Shown piece by piece: positions 8,578 through 17,207 of a stretch of 64,000 bases of DNA. This stretch comes from Belnapia mucosa (GTDB lineage: Bacteria; Pseudomonadota; Alphaproteobacteria; Acetobacterales; Acetobacteraceae), in NCBI RefSeq assembly GCF_016775475.1, contig NZ_JAEUXJ010000008.1:62001-126000 (forward strand), written 5' to 3'. The stretch's first letter is position 1, and each line of letters opens with the position of its first letter. The notes below the pieces were generated by a model. That model searched no databases, was not told the DNA's origin, and worked only from the letters and a program-made list of their open reading frames with translations. The position numbers were made by a program, and so were the translations under genes.

Positions 8578-9873
8578 TCACAGCATCCAGGCCGAGCCGA
8601 CCGGATGGCTGGCGCTCGGCAGCAGGCCGGCGCTGATCCCGCCGGTATCCATATGCCAGGCAGCGCTGCCGCCCAGCGCCTGGGCAACCCAATGCCCATC
8701 GGGATCGGCATGGGCGGCCAGCGCCGCCGCCGAGCCGGCGATATCGGCCAGCATCTGCGCCCGGCTGGTGCCGGAGGCGAGCCGGCCGAGATCGAGGGCG
8801 AGTTCCGCCGCATCCGGGTCATGGCCGAAGGCGGCGTGGTAGAGGGTGGTGACCAGGTCCGTGTCATCCAGCCCGGCCAGCGGCCCCGCCAGCAGGCTCC
8901 CGGCGAGATCGACCCAGCCCTGCCCCGCCTGGACCTGCGCCAGCAGACTGCCGAGATCGGCACCGCTCGGCGCCTGGCCGGTCGCCGTCGCATGCAGCGC
9001 CGCGGCGCGGGTGGCGGCGCCGTTGGAGCCGAAATCCACCCAGCCATCGGCCAGCCGCAGGGTCTGCACCGCCGGCAGCCAGACCTCGCCTCCCTCGGCG
9101 AGGAGAAGCTGGCGGATATCCTCGCCATAGGAATTGGCCCCGGTCAGGTCGCGCGCCTCATGCAGGCTGACGGCCTGGACCGGGCTGCTGAGGGCGATGC
9201 CCGATTGCGGCTGCTCGGCCGAGACTACCGTCACCACGCTCTGCTGCGCGCCGGGGTCGTTGACGGTGATGTTGAGCGTGAAGCCTGCGCTCTGATGCCC
9301 GTCGGAGACCTCGATGAAGAGCGGATGGTTCGGCATCTCATCGAGGCCGAGGCTGATGCCGTCCTTCAGCTTCAGGACATTGCCGACCACCTCGAAGCGC
9401 CAGGCATCCTCCTCGGCGAAGGAGAAGAGGAAGGGGCCGGCCGAATCCGGATCCGTGATCGAGAGGATGCCGATGGTGCTGCCGATGGCCCCGGCGGTGA
9501 CGCTGCCACCGCTGAGGAAGCGGAGCGCGGTGGGCGGCGTGTCATCCACATCGGTCACCGCGACCCGGTAGGTGGTCGAGGGGGCGTAGCGGCTGCCATC
9601 GGCGAAGACGAAGCGCAGCGCGAAGCTGAGCTGGGAGGGGATGCGTGCGACGGCGAAGGCCTCGAAATCCACCGGGGCGGCGACACCGAGCGTGGCGAGG
9701 CCGAGCGCCGCATTCCATTGCGCCGAGAAGGCCAGCGCATTCGCCCCCGTCAGCTCGATCCCGACCAGGCCGGAGGTGTCCCCGGCGAGTGTCAGCCCCG
9801 CGACCCAGTCTCCGGGTTTTGCATTCTCGCGGATGGTGGTGGGAATGCTGCCGGAAACCTGGAGGACTGGCAT
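8578..9873 (-). CDS. Cadherin-like / DUF4214-like repeat protein
   Basis: A 431-residue protein without a visible N-terminal signal peptide. The first ~200 residues resemble Ig-like/cadherin-type beta domains (ADGSRYAPSTTYRVAVTDVD, and PNHPLFIEVSDGHQSAGFTL). Residues about 334–384 resemble a DUF4214 unit (TTLYHAAFGHDPDAAELAL, then LASGTSRAQMLADIAGS). Such modules occur in surface or type I-secreted proteins of alphaproteobacteria, so export through an uncleaved C-terminal signal is inferred, not shown. No RTX nonapeptide repeats or secretion genes are nearby. It is convergent with the Lrp gene and downstream of kynA. Function unknown; an adhesin or surface protein is the best guess. Confidence 0.6.
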   Translation of the reverse strand: MPVLQVSGSIPTTIRENAKPGDWVAGLTLAGDTSGLVGIELTGANALAFSAQWNAALGLATLGVAAPVDFEAFAVARIPSQLSFALRFVFADGSRYAPSTTYRVAVTDVDDTPPTALRFLSGGSVTAGAIGSTIGILSITDPDSAGPFLFSFAEEDAWRFEVVGNVLKLKDGISLGLDEMPNHPLFIEVSDGHQSAGFTLNITVNDPGAQQSVVTVVSAEQPQSGIALSSPVQAVSLHEARDLTGANSYGEDIRQLLLAEGGEVWLPAVQTLRLADGWVDFGSNGAATRAAALHATATGQAPSGADLGSLLAQVQAGQGWVDLAGSLLAGPLAGLDDTDLVTTLYHAAFGHDPDAAELALDLGRLASGTSRAQMLADIAGSAAALAAHADPDGHWVAQALGGSAAWHMDTGGISAGLLPSASHPVGSAWML

Positions 9874-9930
9874 AGTTTCGCACTCCGTCGCCCTGTTCGG
9901 GACGGAATGTGCAGAAGTGGGATTTCAGAA

Positions 9931-9970
9931 CCATAAATGAGACGACGCCCCGCTGTCGGGACCGGTCTCA
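9931..9970 (-). terminator. Possible kynA terminator hairpin
   Basis: TGAGAC (9938–9943) and GTCTCA (9965–9970) form a 6-bp inverted repeat around a second CCCG…CGGG pairing. On the minus strand the hairpin begins at the kynA stop codon and is followed by TTTATGG. This resembles a weak intrinsic terminator; the T-run is short, so readthrough is likely. Confidence 0.4.
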
Positions 9971-10792
9971 GCCCCGGCCGAGCCGGGTGCGGACGGCATA
10001 GAGTTCGGGGAAGAAGCTGCGGCCGAGCGCGCCCTTGAGGTAGGAGACGCCGGCCGAGCCGCCGGTGCCCATGCGGTGGCCGATGATGCGCTCCACCGTC
10101 TTCATGTGGCGGAAGCGCCAGGTCTGGAAGGCGTCCTCCAGATCGACCAGCTCCTCGGCCAGCTCGTAGAGGTCGAAATGCGCCTCGGCCTGTTCGTAGA
10201 TGATCGCCCAGGCGGCGGTGACGCCCTCATCCTCCGCGTGCCGGGTGGTGACGTCGCGGACCAGCATCGCGGCCGGCACCGGCAGGCCGCGCCGGGCCAG
10301 CAGCCGCAGCGCCTCGTCATACAAGGAGGGCGCGCGATAGGCCGCCTCCAGCTCCGCCAGGATGTCAGGGCGATGGGCATGCGGCTTCAGCATGAAGGCG
10401 TCCTTGGCGCCGAGCTTGAACTCGATCAGCCGATACTGCCAGGACTGGAAGCCGGAGGAGCTGCCGAGGCTGTCGCGGAAGGCGAGGTAGTCGTGCGGCG
10501 TCATGGTCGATAGCACGTCCCAGGCCTCGACCAGCTGCTTCTGGATGCGCGAGACGCGGGCCAGCGCCTTGAAGGCCGGGCGCAGCGCATCCTCGCGGAT
10601 ATTCGCCATCGCCAGGTCCAGCTCATGGTTGAGGAGCTTCATCCAGAGCTCCTGCACCTGATGGATGGTGATGAAGAGCAGCTCGTCATGCTGGCCGGAG
10701 AGCGGCTGCTGCGCCGAGAGGATCTGGTCGAGATGCAGGTAGTCGCCATAGCTCATGCGTTTGGCGAAATCGGTCTCGACGCCCTCGACCAT
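9968..10792 (-). CDS. kynA: Tryptophan 2,3-dioxygenase
   Basis: A 274-residue heme dioxygenase of normal bacterial length that opens the indole ring of L-tryptophan to N-formylkynurenine. Diagnostic blocks are present: DYLHLDQILSAQ, LLFITIHQVQELWMKLLNHE, FRDSLGSSSGFQSWQYRL, RHMKTVERIIGHR with His229 as the predicted proximal heme ligand, and GTGGSAGVSYLK near the C-terminus for substrate carboxylate binding. It is divergent from a kynureninase-like gene across 59 bp, which points to a tryptophan–kynurenine catabolic unit. No kynurenine formamidase gene is found in the window, so that step must be encoded elsewhere. Confidence 0.96.
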   Translation of the reverse strand: MVEGVETDFAKRMSYGDYLHLDQILSAQQPLSGQHDELLFITIHQVQELWMKLLNHELDLAMANIREDALRPAFKALARVSRIQKQLVEAWDVLSTMTPHDYLAFRDSLGSSSGFQSWQYRLIEFKLGAKDAFMLKPHAHRPDILAELEAAYRAPSLYDEALRLLARRGLPVPAAMLVRDVTTRHAEDEGVTAAWAIIYEQAEAHFDLYELAEELVDLEDAFQTWRFRHMKTVERIIGHRMGTGGSAGVSYLKGALGRSFFPELYAVRTRLGRG

Positions 10793-10817
10793 GGTGGTGG
10801 CCTCCTCGCAGGGGTTA

Positions 10818-10831
10818 CTTTAGGCTTAAAG
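10818..10831. promoter_or_regulatory. Inverted repeat in the kynA divergent promoter
   Basis: CTTTA and TAAAG (10818–10822 and 10827–10831) flank a 4-bp centre within the 59-bp gap between the divergent kynA and kynureninase-like genes. Its position between two catabolic genes makes it a candidate operator for a shared regulator, such as a KynR-like Lrp protein. This rests on position and symmetry only. Confidence 0.4.
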
Positions 10832-10851
10832 CAATCAGCCGGAGCAAGACC

Positions 10852-11994
10852 ATGCTGGACCTTCGCCCGCACTTCTCGCTGAGCCTCGGCGCCGTGCCGG
10901 GACGGCTGCATTTCGCAGCCCACAGCCACCATCCCTGGCCGGACGTGACGCGGGCGGCGCAGATCGCGGCCTGGGAGGATGCGGCGCGGCGGCTGGACGG
11001 CAAGTGGGACCACATCCTCGGGCCGGTCTGGCAGGCGGCGCAGCGGCATGTGGCGGGGCATCTCCGCCTGCCCGATCCGGCGACGCTGGTCTTCGCACCC
11101 AATACCCAGGAATTCGTGGTGCGGATCCTCTCCGCCCTGCCCTTGCACCGGCCGGCGCGCATCCTGACGACCGATGGCGAATTCCACAGCTTCGCCCGCC
11201 AGGTGGCGCGGCTGGAGGAGGATGGGCTGGCCGCCGTCACCCGCATCCCGAGCGAGCCCGCCACCGATTGCGCCGCAAGGCTGGCGGAGGCGGCGCGGGC
11301 CGGCTTCGACCTGATCTGGACGAGCGAGGTCTTCTTCACCTCGGGCGGCGTGCTGACCGGCATCGAAGTGCTGGCCGAGGCAGCCGGCGAGGCGGTGCTG
11401 GTGCTGGATGGCTACCACGCCTTCATGGCCCGGCCGGTCGATCTCTCGCGCGTCGCCGGCCGCGCCTTCTATCTCGGCGGCGGCTACAAATACGCCATGG
11501 CCGGCGAGGGCGCCTGCTTCCTGCATTGCCCGCCCGACTGGCTGCCGCGGCCGCGCGCCACCGGCTGGTATGCCGGCTTCGGCGCCCTGGCCGAGGGGCA
11601 GGCGGGCGTGCCCTATGCGGCGGATGGCTGGCGCTTCATGGGCTCCACCTTCGATGCCGCGGGCCTCTATCGGCTGAATGCGGTGATGGACTGGCTGGAG
11701 GGGCTCGGCCTCGATGCGGCGGCGATCCATGCGCATGCGCGGGGCCTGCAGGCGCGCTTCCTGGCTGGCCTGCCGGCAGGCGGGCTGCGGGCGGAGGCGC
11801 TGGTGGTGCCGGAGGATGCGCCGCGCGGCAATTTTCTCGCCTTCGACCTCGAGGATGCCGAAGCCTGGCAGGCCCGGCTGGCGGCGTGCGGGGTAGTGAC
11901 CGATCGGCGCGGAAGGCGGCTGCGCTTCGGCTTCGGGCTCTACCAGACCACCGAGGAGCTGGACCTGTTGCTGGACCGGCTGCGCGCCGCCTGA
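10852..11994 (+). CDS. Kynureninase-like class V aminotransferase-fold enzyme
   Basis: A 380-residue PLP enzyme of fold type I, class V. The Schiff-base lysine is predicted at Lys213 in GGGYKYAMAGEGACFL, which matches the kynureninase motif; PLP-phosphate and cofactor contacts are suggested by VFAPNTQEFVVRIL and the conserved Asp in VLVLDGYHAF. It is somewhat shorter than typical KynU (about 400–420). The divergent neighbour kynA supports a role in cleaving kynurenine or hydroxykynurenine to anthranilate and alanine. A different class V enzyme acting on a related substrate is possible, so the gene symbol is withheld. Confidence 0.72.
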   Translation: MLDLRPHFSLSLGAVPGRLHFAAHSHHPWPDVTRAAQIAAWEDAARRLDGKWDHILGPVWQAAQRHVAGHLRLPDPATLVFAPNTQEFVVRILSALPLHRPARILTTDGEFHSFARQVARLEEDGLAAVTRIPSEPATDCAARLAEAARAGFDLIWTSEVFFTSGGVLTGIEVLAEAAGEAVLVLDGYHAFMARPVDLSRVAGRAFYLGGGYKYAMAGEGACFLHCPPDWLPRPRATGWYAGFGALAEGQAGVPYAADGWRFMGSTFDAAGLYRLNAVMDWLEGLGLDAAAIHAHARGLQARFLAGLPAGGLRAEALVVPEDAPRGNFLAFDLEDAEAWQARLAACGVVTDRRGRRLRFGFGLYQTTEELDLLLDRLRAA

Positions 11995-12086
11995 AACCTC
12001 GGCCAGGCAGGCGGTCAAAGATCGCCCCTGTCCTTGCGGCCCCGCGCTGCGCCATGCTCGGTGCCTCGCCGGATCGGAGCCCGCCG

Positions 12087-13670
12087 ATGCCCATCGCCCG
12101 CCGCCCGCTGCTCGCCGCCGCTGCCGCCTCCCTCGCCGCCCCGCGCCTCGCCGCGGCCCAGGGCGGGCGGGTTCTGAAATTCATCCCGCAATCGAATCTC
12201 AGCATGCTCGACCCGGTCTGGTCCACGGCCTATGTCGTGCGCAATCACGGCCTCATGGTCTTCGACATGCTCTACGGCATGGACGGCCAGTTCCGCATCC
12301 AGCCGCAGATGGCCGAAGGCCATACGGTGTCCGATGACGGCCTCACCTGGACCATCCGCCTGCGCGAGGGATTGCGCTTCCATGACGGCGCGCCGGTGCT
12401 GGCGCGGGATTGCATCGCCAGCATCCGCCGCTTCTGCGCCCGCGACGGGCTCGGCCAGTCGCTGATCGCCGCGACCGAGGAACTGGCACCGGCCGATGAC
12501 CACACGATCCGCTTCCGCCTGAAGCAGCGCTTCCCGCTGCTGACCTATGCGCTCGGCAAGCCCGGCTCACCGATCTGCGTCATCATGCCGCAGCGCCTGG
12601 CCGAAACCGACCCATTCCGCCAGGTGACGGAGATGGTCGGCAGCGGCCCCTTCCGCTTCCTGCCCGGCGAGCACATCGCCGGCGCCCGCGCCGCCTATGC
12701 CCGGTTCGAGGAGTATGTCCCGCGCCCGGGCCCCGCGGCCGTCTTCACCGCCGGCGGCAAGATCGCGCATTTCGACCGGGTCGAATGGCTCGTCATGCCC
12801 GATCCGGCCACCGCCGCCGCGGCGCTCCGCGCCGGCGAGGCGGATTGGTTGGAGGCGCCGACCTTCGACCTGCTGCCCATGCTGGGGCGCGACCGCCGGC
12901 TCACCCTCACCCAGCTCGACCCGCCGGGCTTCATCGGCACGATGCGCTTCAACCAGCTGCATCCGCCCTTCAACAACCCGGCCATCCGCCGCGCGGTGCT
13001 GCCCGCCCTCTCCCAGGCGGATTACATGACCGCCGTCGCCGGCACCTCTCAGGAATACTGGCGTGACGGCGTCGGCTACTTCGCCCCCGGCACGCCCATG
13101 GCGAGCGATGCGGGGATGGAGGCGCTGACCGCGCCGCGGGACCTCGACAAGGCACGTCGGGCGCTGGCCGCCGCCGGCTACAAGGGCGAGACGGTGGTGC
13201 TGCTGGCGCCGGCGGATTTCCAGTCGCTGAAGGCGCTCGGCGATATCGGCGCCGACCTGCTGACCAAGATCGGCTTCAAGGTGGACTACCAGGTGACCGA
13301 CTGGGGCACGCAGCTGCAGCGCCTGATCCGGCAGGAACCGCCGGACCAGGGCGGCTGGAGCGTCTTCCACACCACCTGGGCCGATCTCGATCATCTCGAC
13401 CCGGCGGTGCACCAGTATATGCGCGGCAATGGCAAGGCGGGCCGCCCCGGCTGGCCGGACAGCCCGCGGGTCGAGGCGCTGCGCGATGCCTGGCTGGCCG
13501 AGGAGACCCCCGAGGGCCAGCGCCGCCTCGCCGCCGACCTGCAACGCCAGGCCTTCGAGGACCTGCCCTATATTCCGCTCGGCCAGCTCCGCGCCAGCAC
13601 CGCCCATAAGCGGGAGATCACCGGGCTGACCGGCGGCTTCGCCATCTTCTGGGGAGTTCGCCGTGCATAA
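12087..13670 (+). CDS. ABC transporter substrate-binding protein, family 5
   Basis: A 527-residue periplasmic binding protein of the dipeptide/oligopeptide (SBP_bac_5) family. The N-terminus MPIARRPLLAAAAASLAA has a twin-Arg-less but basic, Ala-rich export signal ending near AAAQ. Family features include FIPQSNLSMLDPVWSTAYVV, the AEGHTVSDDGLTWTIRLREG block and the GSGPFRF segment. It binds a peptide-like or other small solute and would deliver it to an ABC permease, but no permease or ATPase gene is adjacent, so it is an orphan receptor here. An ATG 33 nt upstream is a possible alternative start. The stop overlaps the next receptor gene by 8 bp, suggesting co-transcription with it. Confidence 0.85.
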   Translation: MPIARRPLLAAAAASLAAPRLAAAQGGRVLKFIPQSNLSMLDPVWSTAYVVRNHGLMVFDMLYGMDGQFRIQPQMAEGHTVSDDGLTWTIRLREGLRFHDGAPVLARDCIASIRRFCARDGLGQSLIAATEELAPADDHTIRFRLKQRFPLLTYALGKPGSPICVIMPQRLAETDPFRQVTEMVGSGPFRFLPGEHIAGARAAYARFEEYVPRPGPAAVFTAGGKIAHFDRVEWLVMPDPATAAAALRAGEADWLEAPTFDLLPMLGRDRRLTLTQLDPPGFIGTMRFNQLHPPFNNPAIRRAVLPALSQADYMTAVAGTSQEYWRDGVGYFAPGTPMASDAGMEALTAPRDLDKARRALAAAGYKGETVVLLAPADFQSLKALGDIGADLLTKIGFKVDYQVTDWGTQLQRLIRQEPPDQGGWSVFHTTWADLDHLDPAVHQYMRGNGKAGRPGWPDSPRVEALRDAWLAEETPEGQRRLAADLQRQAFEDLPYIPLGQLRASTAHKREITGLTGGFAIFWGVRRA

Positions 13671-14631
13671 CCTCACCCGCCGCGCTGCGCTGATCGCCGG
13701 GCTCCTGCCGCTCGCCGCCCGGGCCCAGCCAACGGGCTTCCCCGACCGTCCGGTGCGGCTGGTGGTGCCCTTCACCCCGGCCGGGCAGACCGACATCATC
13801 GCCCGCCTCGTCGCCGGACGGCTGGCGGATGAATGGGGCAAGCCGGTGCTGGTCGAGAACCGCGCCGGCGGCAATGCGCTGATCGGCGCCGATGCAGTGG
13901 CCAAGGCGCCAGCCGATGGTCATGCGCTGCTCGCCATCACCCTGACCCATGCGGTGAATGCCTCGCTCTTCCCGGCCGCGCCCTATGACTTCCTGCGCGA
14001 CCTGCGGACGCTGACGCTGCTCGGCGCCCTGCCGCTGGTGGTGGTGGTGCGGAACGAGAGCCCCTGGCGGAGCCTCCCGGATCTGGTGGCCGCGGCGCGG
14101 ACGGGGCGGCTGAACGGTGGCTCCTCCGGCACCGGCTCGCCGCCGCATCTGGCGCTGGAGATGTTCCGCCGCGCGGCCGAGGTGGGGGAGCGGCTGCAGC
14201 ACGTGCCCTATCGCGGCGGCGCGCCATCGGTCACTGATCTGGTCGCAGGGAATCTCGACCTCGTCATCGGCAACCTGCCGGAGGTGATCGCGCAGGTGCA
14301 GTCCGGCCGGCTGCGGGCGCTCGCGGTGACGGATGCCACGCGCCACCCGCTGCTGCCCGCCGTGCCCACCACGGCCGAGGCCGGGCTGTCGGCGCTGCGG
14401 ATCACCAGCTGGACCGCCATCCAGGCCCCTGCCGGCCTGCCCGACCCGTTGGCCGAGGCGATCGCCGCCGCGATCCGCCGGGCACTGGCCGATCCGGGCG
14501 TCGCGCAGCGGGCCGGGGAGCTCGGCTTCAGCCTGATCGGCGCCAGTGTCGCGGACTCGGCCCGCTTCGTCACGGCCGAGGTGCAGCGCTACGCCCAGGT
14601 GGTGGCGGAGGCGAATATACGCGCCGAGTAG
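13663..14631 (+). CDS. Bug-family solute receptor (TTT substrate-binding protein)
   Basis: A 322-residue periplasmic receptor of the Bug/TctC family. It has an export signal (MHNLTRRAALIAGLLPLAARAQ), followed by the family opening PDRPVRLVVPFTPAGQTDII, the VENRAGGNALIGADAV loop and HVPYRGGAPSVTDL. These proteins bind carboxylates or other small organic compounds. The start is the GTG at 13663, supported by GGGGAG 6 nt upstream and by overlap with the stop of the preceding SBP gene. No tctA/tctB membrane genes are nearby. Pairing with an ABC-type receptor in one transcription unit is unusual and the ligand is unknown. Confidence 0.9.
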   Translation: MHNLTRRAALIAGLLPLAARAQPTGFPDRPVRLVVPFTPAGQTDIIARLVAGRLADEWGKPVLVENRAGGNALIGADAVAKAPADGHALLAITLTHAVNASLFPAAPYDFLRDLRTLTLLGALPLVVVVRNESPWRSLPDLVAAARTGRLNGGSSGTGSPPHLALEMFRRAAEVGERLQHVPYRGGAPSVTDLVAGNLDLVIGNLPEVIAQVQSGRLRALAVTDATRHPLLPAVPTTAEAGLSALRITSWTAIQAPAGLPDPLAEAIAAAIRRALADPGVAQRAGELGFSLIGASVADSARFVTAEVQRYAQVVAEANIRAE

Positions 14632-14683
14632 GGTCTTGCGTCCGGCCGGCGATGCCCTTATTCAACCGGCCTCCGGCCGGACC

Positions 14684-14758
14684 GGGTGCGTAGCTCAGCG
14701 GTAGAGCATTGCCTTCACACGGCAAGGGTCACAGGTTCAATCCCTGTCGCACCCACCA
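14684..14758 (+). tRNA. tRNA-Val (anticodon CAC)
   Basis: A complete cloverleaf can be drawn: acceptor GGGTGCG (14684–14690) pairs with CGCACCC (14748–14754). The anticodon stem TTGCC/GGCAA (14709–14713, 14721–14725) holds the loop TTCACAC with anticodon CAC at 14716–14718. The T-arm carries the GGTTCAATCC-type sequence. Discriminator A is followed by an encoded CCA (14756–14758). No attachment-site duplication of the 3' end was seen in the window. Confidence 0.95.
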
Positions 14759-14764
14759 CTCCGG

Positions 14765-14783
14765 CATCTCTTCGCAAGAGATG
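14765..14783 (+). terminator. Hairpin after tRNA-Val
   Basis: CATCTCTT (14765–14772) and AAGAGATG (14776–14783) form a perfect 8-bp stem with a 3-nt loop, 6 nt after the tRNA 3' end. No T-run follows, so it may act as a processing or Rho-assisted termination structure rather than a classic intrinsic terminator. Confidence 0.4.
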
Positions 14784-14885
14784 GTGCGATCTGCCAATAA
14801 ACACCGTAGACTGGCTGGCCCTTGAGAGGCAGGAGGGTATGGCTATTCGTCTGCGGTGGGCACTAGGCGGCCCGGGTGCCGGCGC

Positions 14886-17207
14886 GTGAGGATTTCCAAC
14901 CGCCTGCTCCTGATCATCGCGCTCTGCCTGCTGCCAACCCTCGCGTTGCAGCTCATCCTCGGCTGGACCCAGTGGGCCGAGCGCCGGGAGCAGATCGGCA
15001 CCCTGGCGATCCGTCAGGCCGAGCTCCTGGCCGGCAATGTCGCGAGCATCGCCGAGGGCGCCCGCATCCTGCTCGGCGCTGCCGCGGAGTTCCGCCAGGT
15101 GCGGATTCTCGGCGCCGATTGCGGCGCCCGGCTGACCGCGTTGCGGGACCATGCGCCGGGCTTCGCCTTCATCGCCCTGCTGGATGGCGGCGGGCGGGTC
15201 CGCTGCGCCTCCGATCCCACCCTCCAGACCCTCGGCGAGCGGCCGGACTGGGCGCCGGCCGAGCGGCCAGCGGGGTTCACGGCTGGCCGCTTCACCCGGG
15301 CGGCAGGCTTTCCCGGCGGGTTGCTGCCCTTCTACCTGCCGGTCGTCCCCGGCAGCGACCAGGGCGAGGGCATGCTGGTCGCGGCGCTCGATCTCGGCTG
15401 GCTCTCGGACTATCTGATTGGGCTGAAGCGCTCGGGCAGTTCCCTCCTGGCCGCTGGCGTGCTCACGGTCGCCGATGCCGATGGCGCCATCCTGGCGCGC
15501 GACCAGCGGCATGCCGAGTTCGTCGGCCAACGCTTCCCGCCCGCGGCCGAGCCGCTGCTGCGGGCCAGCCGGCCGGGCGCACTCCGCCTGCGCAGCCTGG
15601 ACGGCACCCAGCGGATCGTCGCGATGACGCCGCCCACCCCCGCCAGCTACAATCTGGGGGCGACGGTCGGCTTTTCCGAGCCGGAGCTGATCGGCGACCT
15701 GGAACGGGCGCTGGCCCGCGGCGCGCTGCTGCTCGGGCTGGTCGCGGTCGTGGCCTTCGTCCTCACCCGGCTGATCGCCCGCCGCTTCATCGAGAATCCG
15801 ACCGCGGCGCTGCTGGCGGTCGCCCGCCGCTGGGGCGCGGGCGAGCTTTCGGCGCGAGCGCCGGAGGGCAACCGGAAATCCGAATTCGGCCAGATCGGCG
15901 CCGCCTGGAACACCATGGCGGCCCAGCTCCAGCGACGGGAGGAGGAGCTGCGCGGCCATGCCGATGCGCTGGAGGCCCGGGTCGAGGAGCGCACGCGGGA
16001 GCTGCGCGCCGCCAATGACCGCCTCCAGCGCGAGATCGAGGAGCGGCGCCTGACCGAGGCGGCGCTGTTCCAGGCGCAGAAGATGCAGGCGGTCGGCCAG
16101 CTCGCCGGCGGCATCGCGCATGACTTCAACAATGTGCTGCAGGCGGTGCTGGGCGGCATCGGCCTGATCCGCCGCCGCGCCGGCAATGCGGAGGCCATCC
16201 AGCGCCTCTCGGGCATGGTCGAGGAGGCGGCGCGGCGGGGCGAATCCATCACCCGCCGGCTGCTCGCCTTCTCCCGCCGCGAGGAACTGCGGGCCACGGT
16301 GCTCGATGTCGGCGCGCTGCTGACCGGGCTGCGCGAGGTGCTGGCGGCGACCCTTGGCGGCCGGATCCGGGTGCGGGCGGATGTGCCGCCCGACCTGCCG
16401 CCGCTGCTGGCCGATCGTGGCCAGCTGGAAACCGTGCTGGTGAACCTCGCTACTAATGCGCGGGATGCGATGCCGGGGGGCGGCACCCTCACCCTCTGCG
16501 CCGAGGCGGTGCGGATCGAGGCCGAAGCGCGCGGGCTGAAGCCCGGCGACTACCTGCTGCTGCGCATCGCCGATACCGGCGAGGGCATGAGCCCGGACGT
16601 GCTGGCCCGCGCCGCCGAGCCCTTCTTCACCACCAAGCCGCTGGGCCAGGGCACCGGCCTCGGCCTCGCCATGGCGCAGGGCTTCGCCCAGGGCTCGGGC
16701 GGTGCCATGGCGATCGAGAGTCGGCCCGGCGAGGGCACCGTCATTTCGCTCTGGCTGCCGGCGGCGCAGGCGGAGGAGGCGGCCTCGCCACCGCCTGTGC
16801 CGGCACCGGCCCGGCCCGAAGCCTCCGCCCCGCGCAGCCGGCGGGTGCTGCTGGTGGATGACGATGCGGTGGTGCGGGAAGTGCTGGCGACCCAGCTCGC
16901 CGATGCCGGCCATGCGGTGACCGAACGGCCCGATGCCGGATCCGCCCTCGCCCTGATCGAGGCCGGTGAGCGCTTCGACCTGCTGGTGACCGACCTCGCC
17001 ATGCCGGGCATGGACGGGCTCGGCCTGATCCGCGCGGCGCAGGGGCGCTGGCCGGGGCTGCCGGCCATCCTGCTGACCGGCTATGCCGGGGACGCGGCGA
17101 TGCAGGCCCTCGGCACGGAGGCGCCGGGGCGCTTCCTCCTGCTCCGCAAGCCGGTCACCGGCGCGGAGCTGCTCGACCGGGTAGCGGCGGCGCTGGACGG
17201 GCGCTGA
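14886..17207 (+). CDS. Hybrid sensor histidine kinase with receiver domain
   Basis: A 773-residue membrane sensor. Order: TM1 (residues about 7–27), periplasmic dCache-like sensor, TM2 (about 275–298), HAMP, coiled coil (VEERTRELRAANDRLQREIE), HisKA with phosphorylated His412 in GGIAHDFNN, HATPase_c with NLATNARDAMP, RIADTGEGM, FFTTK and GTGLGLAMA, and a C-terminal receiver with DDD at 658–660 and phospho-acceptor Asp703. All kinase boxes are intact. It probably senses an extracytoplasmic ligand and passes phosphate within the protein or to an unlinked partner; no response regulator gene is adjacent. GTG at 14886 gives the cleanest TM1; a GTG 30 nt earlier is possible. Confidence 0.9.
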   Translation: MRISNRLLLIIALCLLPTLALQLILGWTQWAERREQIGTLAIRQAELLAGNVASIAEGARILLGAAAEFRQVRILGADCGARLTALRDHAPGFAFIALLDGGGRVRCASDPTLQTLGERPDWAPAERPAGFTAGRFTRAAGFPGGLLPFYLPVVPGSDQGEGMLVAALDLGWLSDYLIGLKRSGSSLLAAGVLTVADADGAILARDQRHAEFVGQRFPPAAEPLLRASRPGALRLRSLDGTQRIVAMTPPTPASYNLGATVGFSEPELIGDLERALARGALLLGLVAVVAFVLTRLIARRFIENPTAALLAVARRWGAGELSARAPEGNRKSEFGQIGAAWNTMAAQLQRREEELRGHADALEARVEERTRELRAANDRLQREIEERRLTEAALFQAQKMQAVGQLAGGIAHDFNNVLQAVLGGIGLIRRRAGNAEAIQRLSGMVEEAARRGESITRRLLAFSRREELRATVLDVGALLTGLREVLAATLGGRIRVRADVPPDLPPLLADRGQLETVLVNLATNARDAMPGGGTLTLCAEAVRIEAEARGLKPGDYLLLRIADTGEGMSPDVLARAAEPFFTTKPLGQGTGLGLAMAQGFAQGSGGAMAIESRPGEGTVISLWLPAAQAEEAASPPPVPAPARPEASAPRSRRVLLVDDDAVVREVLATQLADAGHAVTERPDAGSALALIEAGERFDLLVTDLAMPGMDGLGLIRAAQGRWPGLPAILLTGYAGDAAMQALGTEAPGRFLLLRKPVTGAELLDRVAAALDGR

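Noticed and set aside
11004..12086. Upstream extension of the SBP family 5 frame to 888 codons
   Set aside because: The extra part is an out-of-frame reading of the kynureninase-like gene; the signal peptide begins at 12087.
14684..14758. tRNA-Val as an integration site for a genomic island
   Set aside because: No integrase gene and no duplicated tRNA 3' end is found in the window.
14715..16913. 732-codon minus-strand frame opposite the hybrid kinase
   Set aside because: Antisense shadow that also runs into the tRNA; the plus strand has all kinase motifs.
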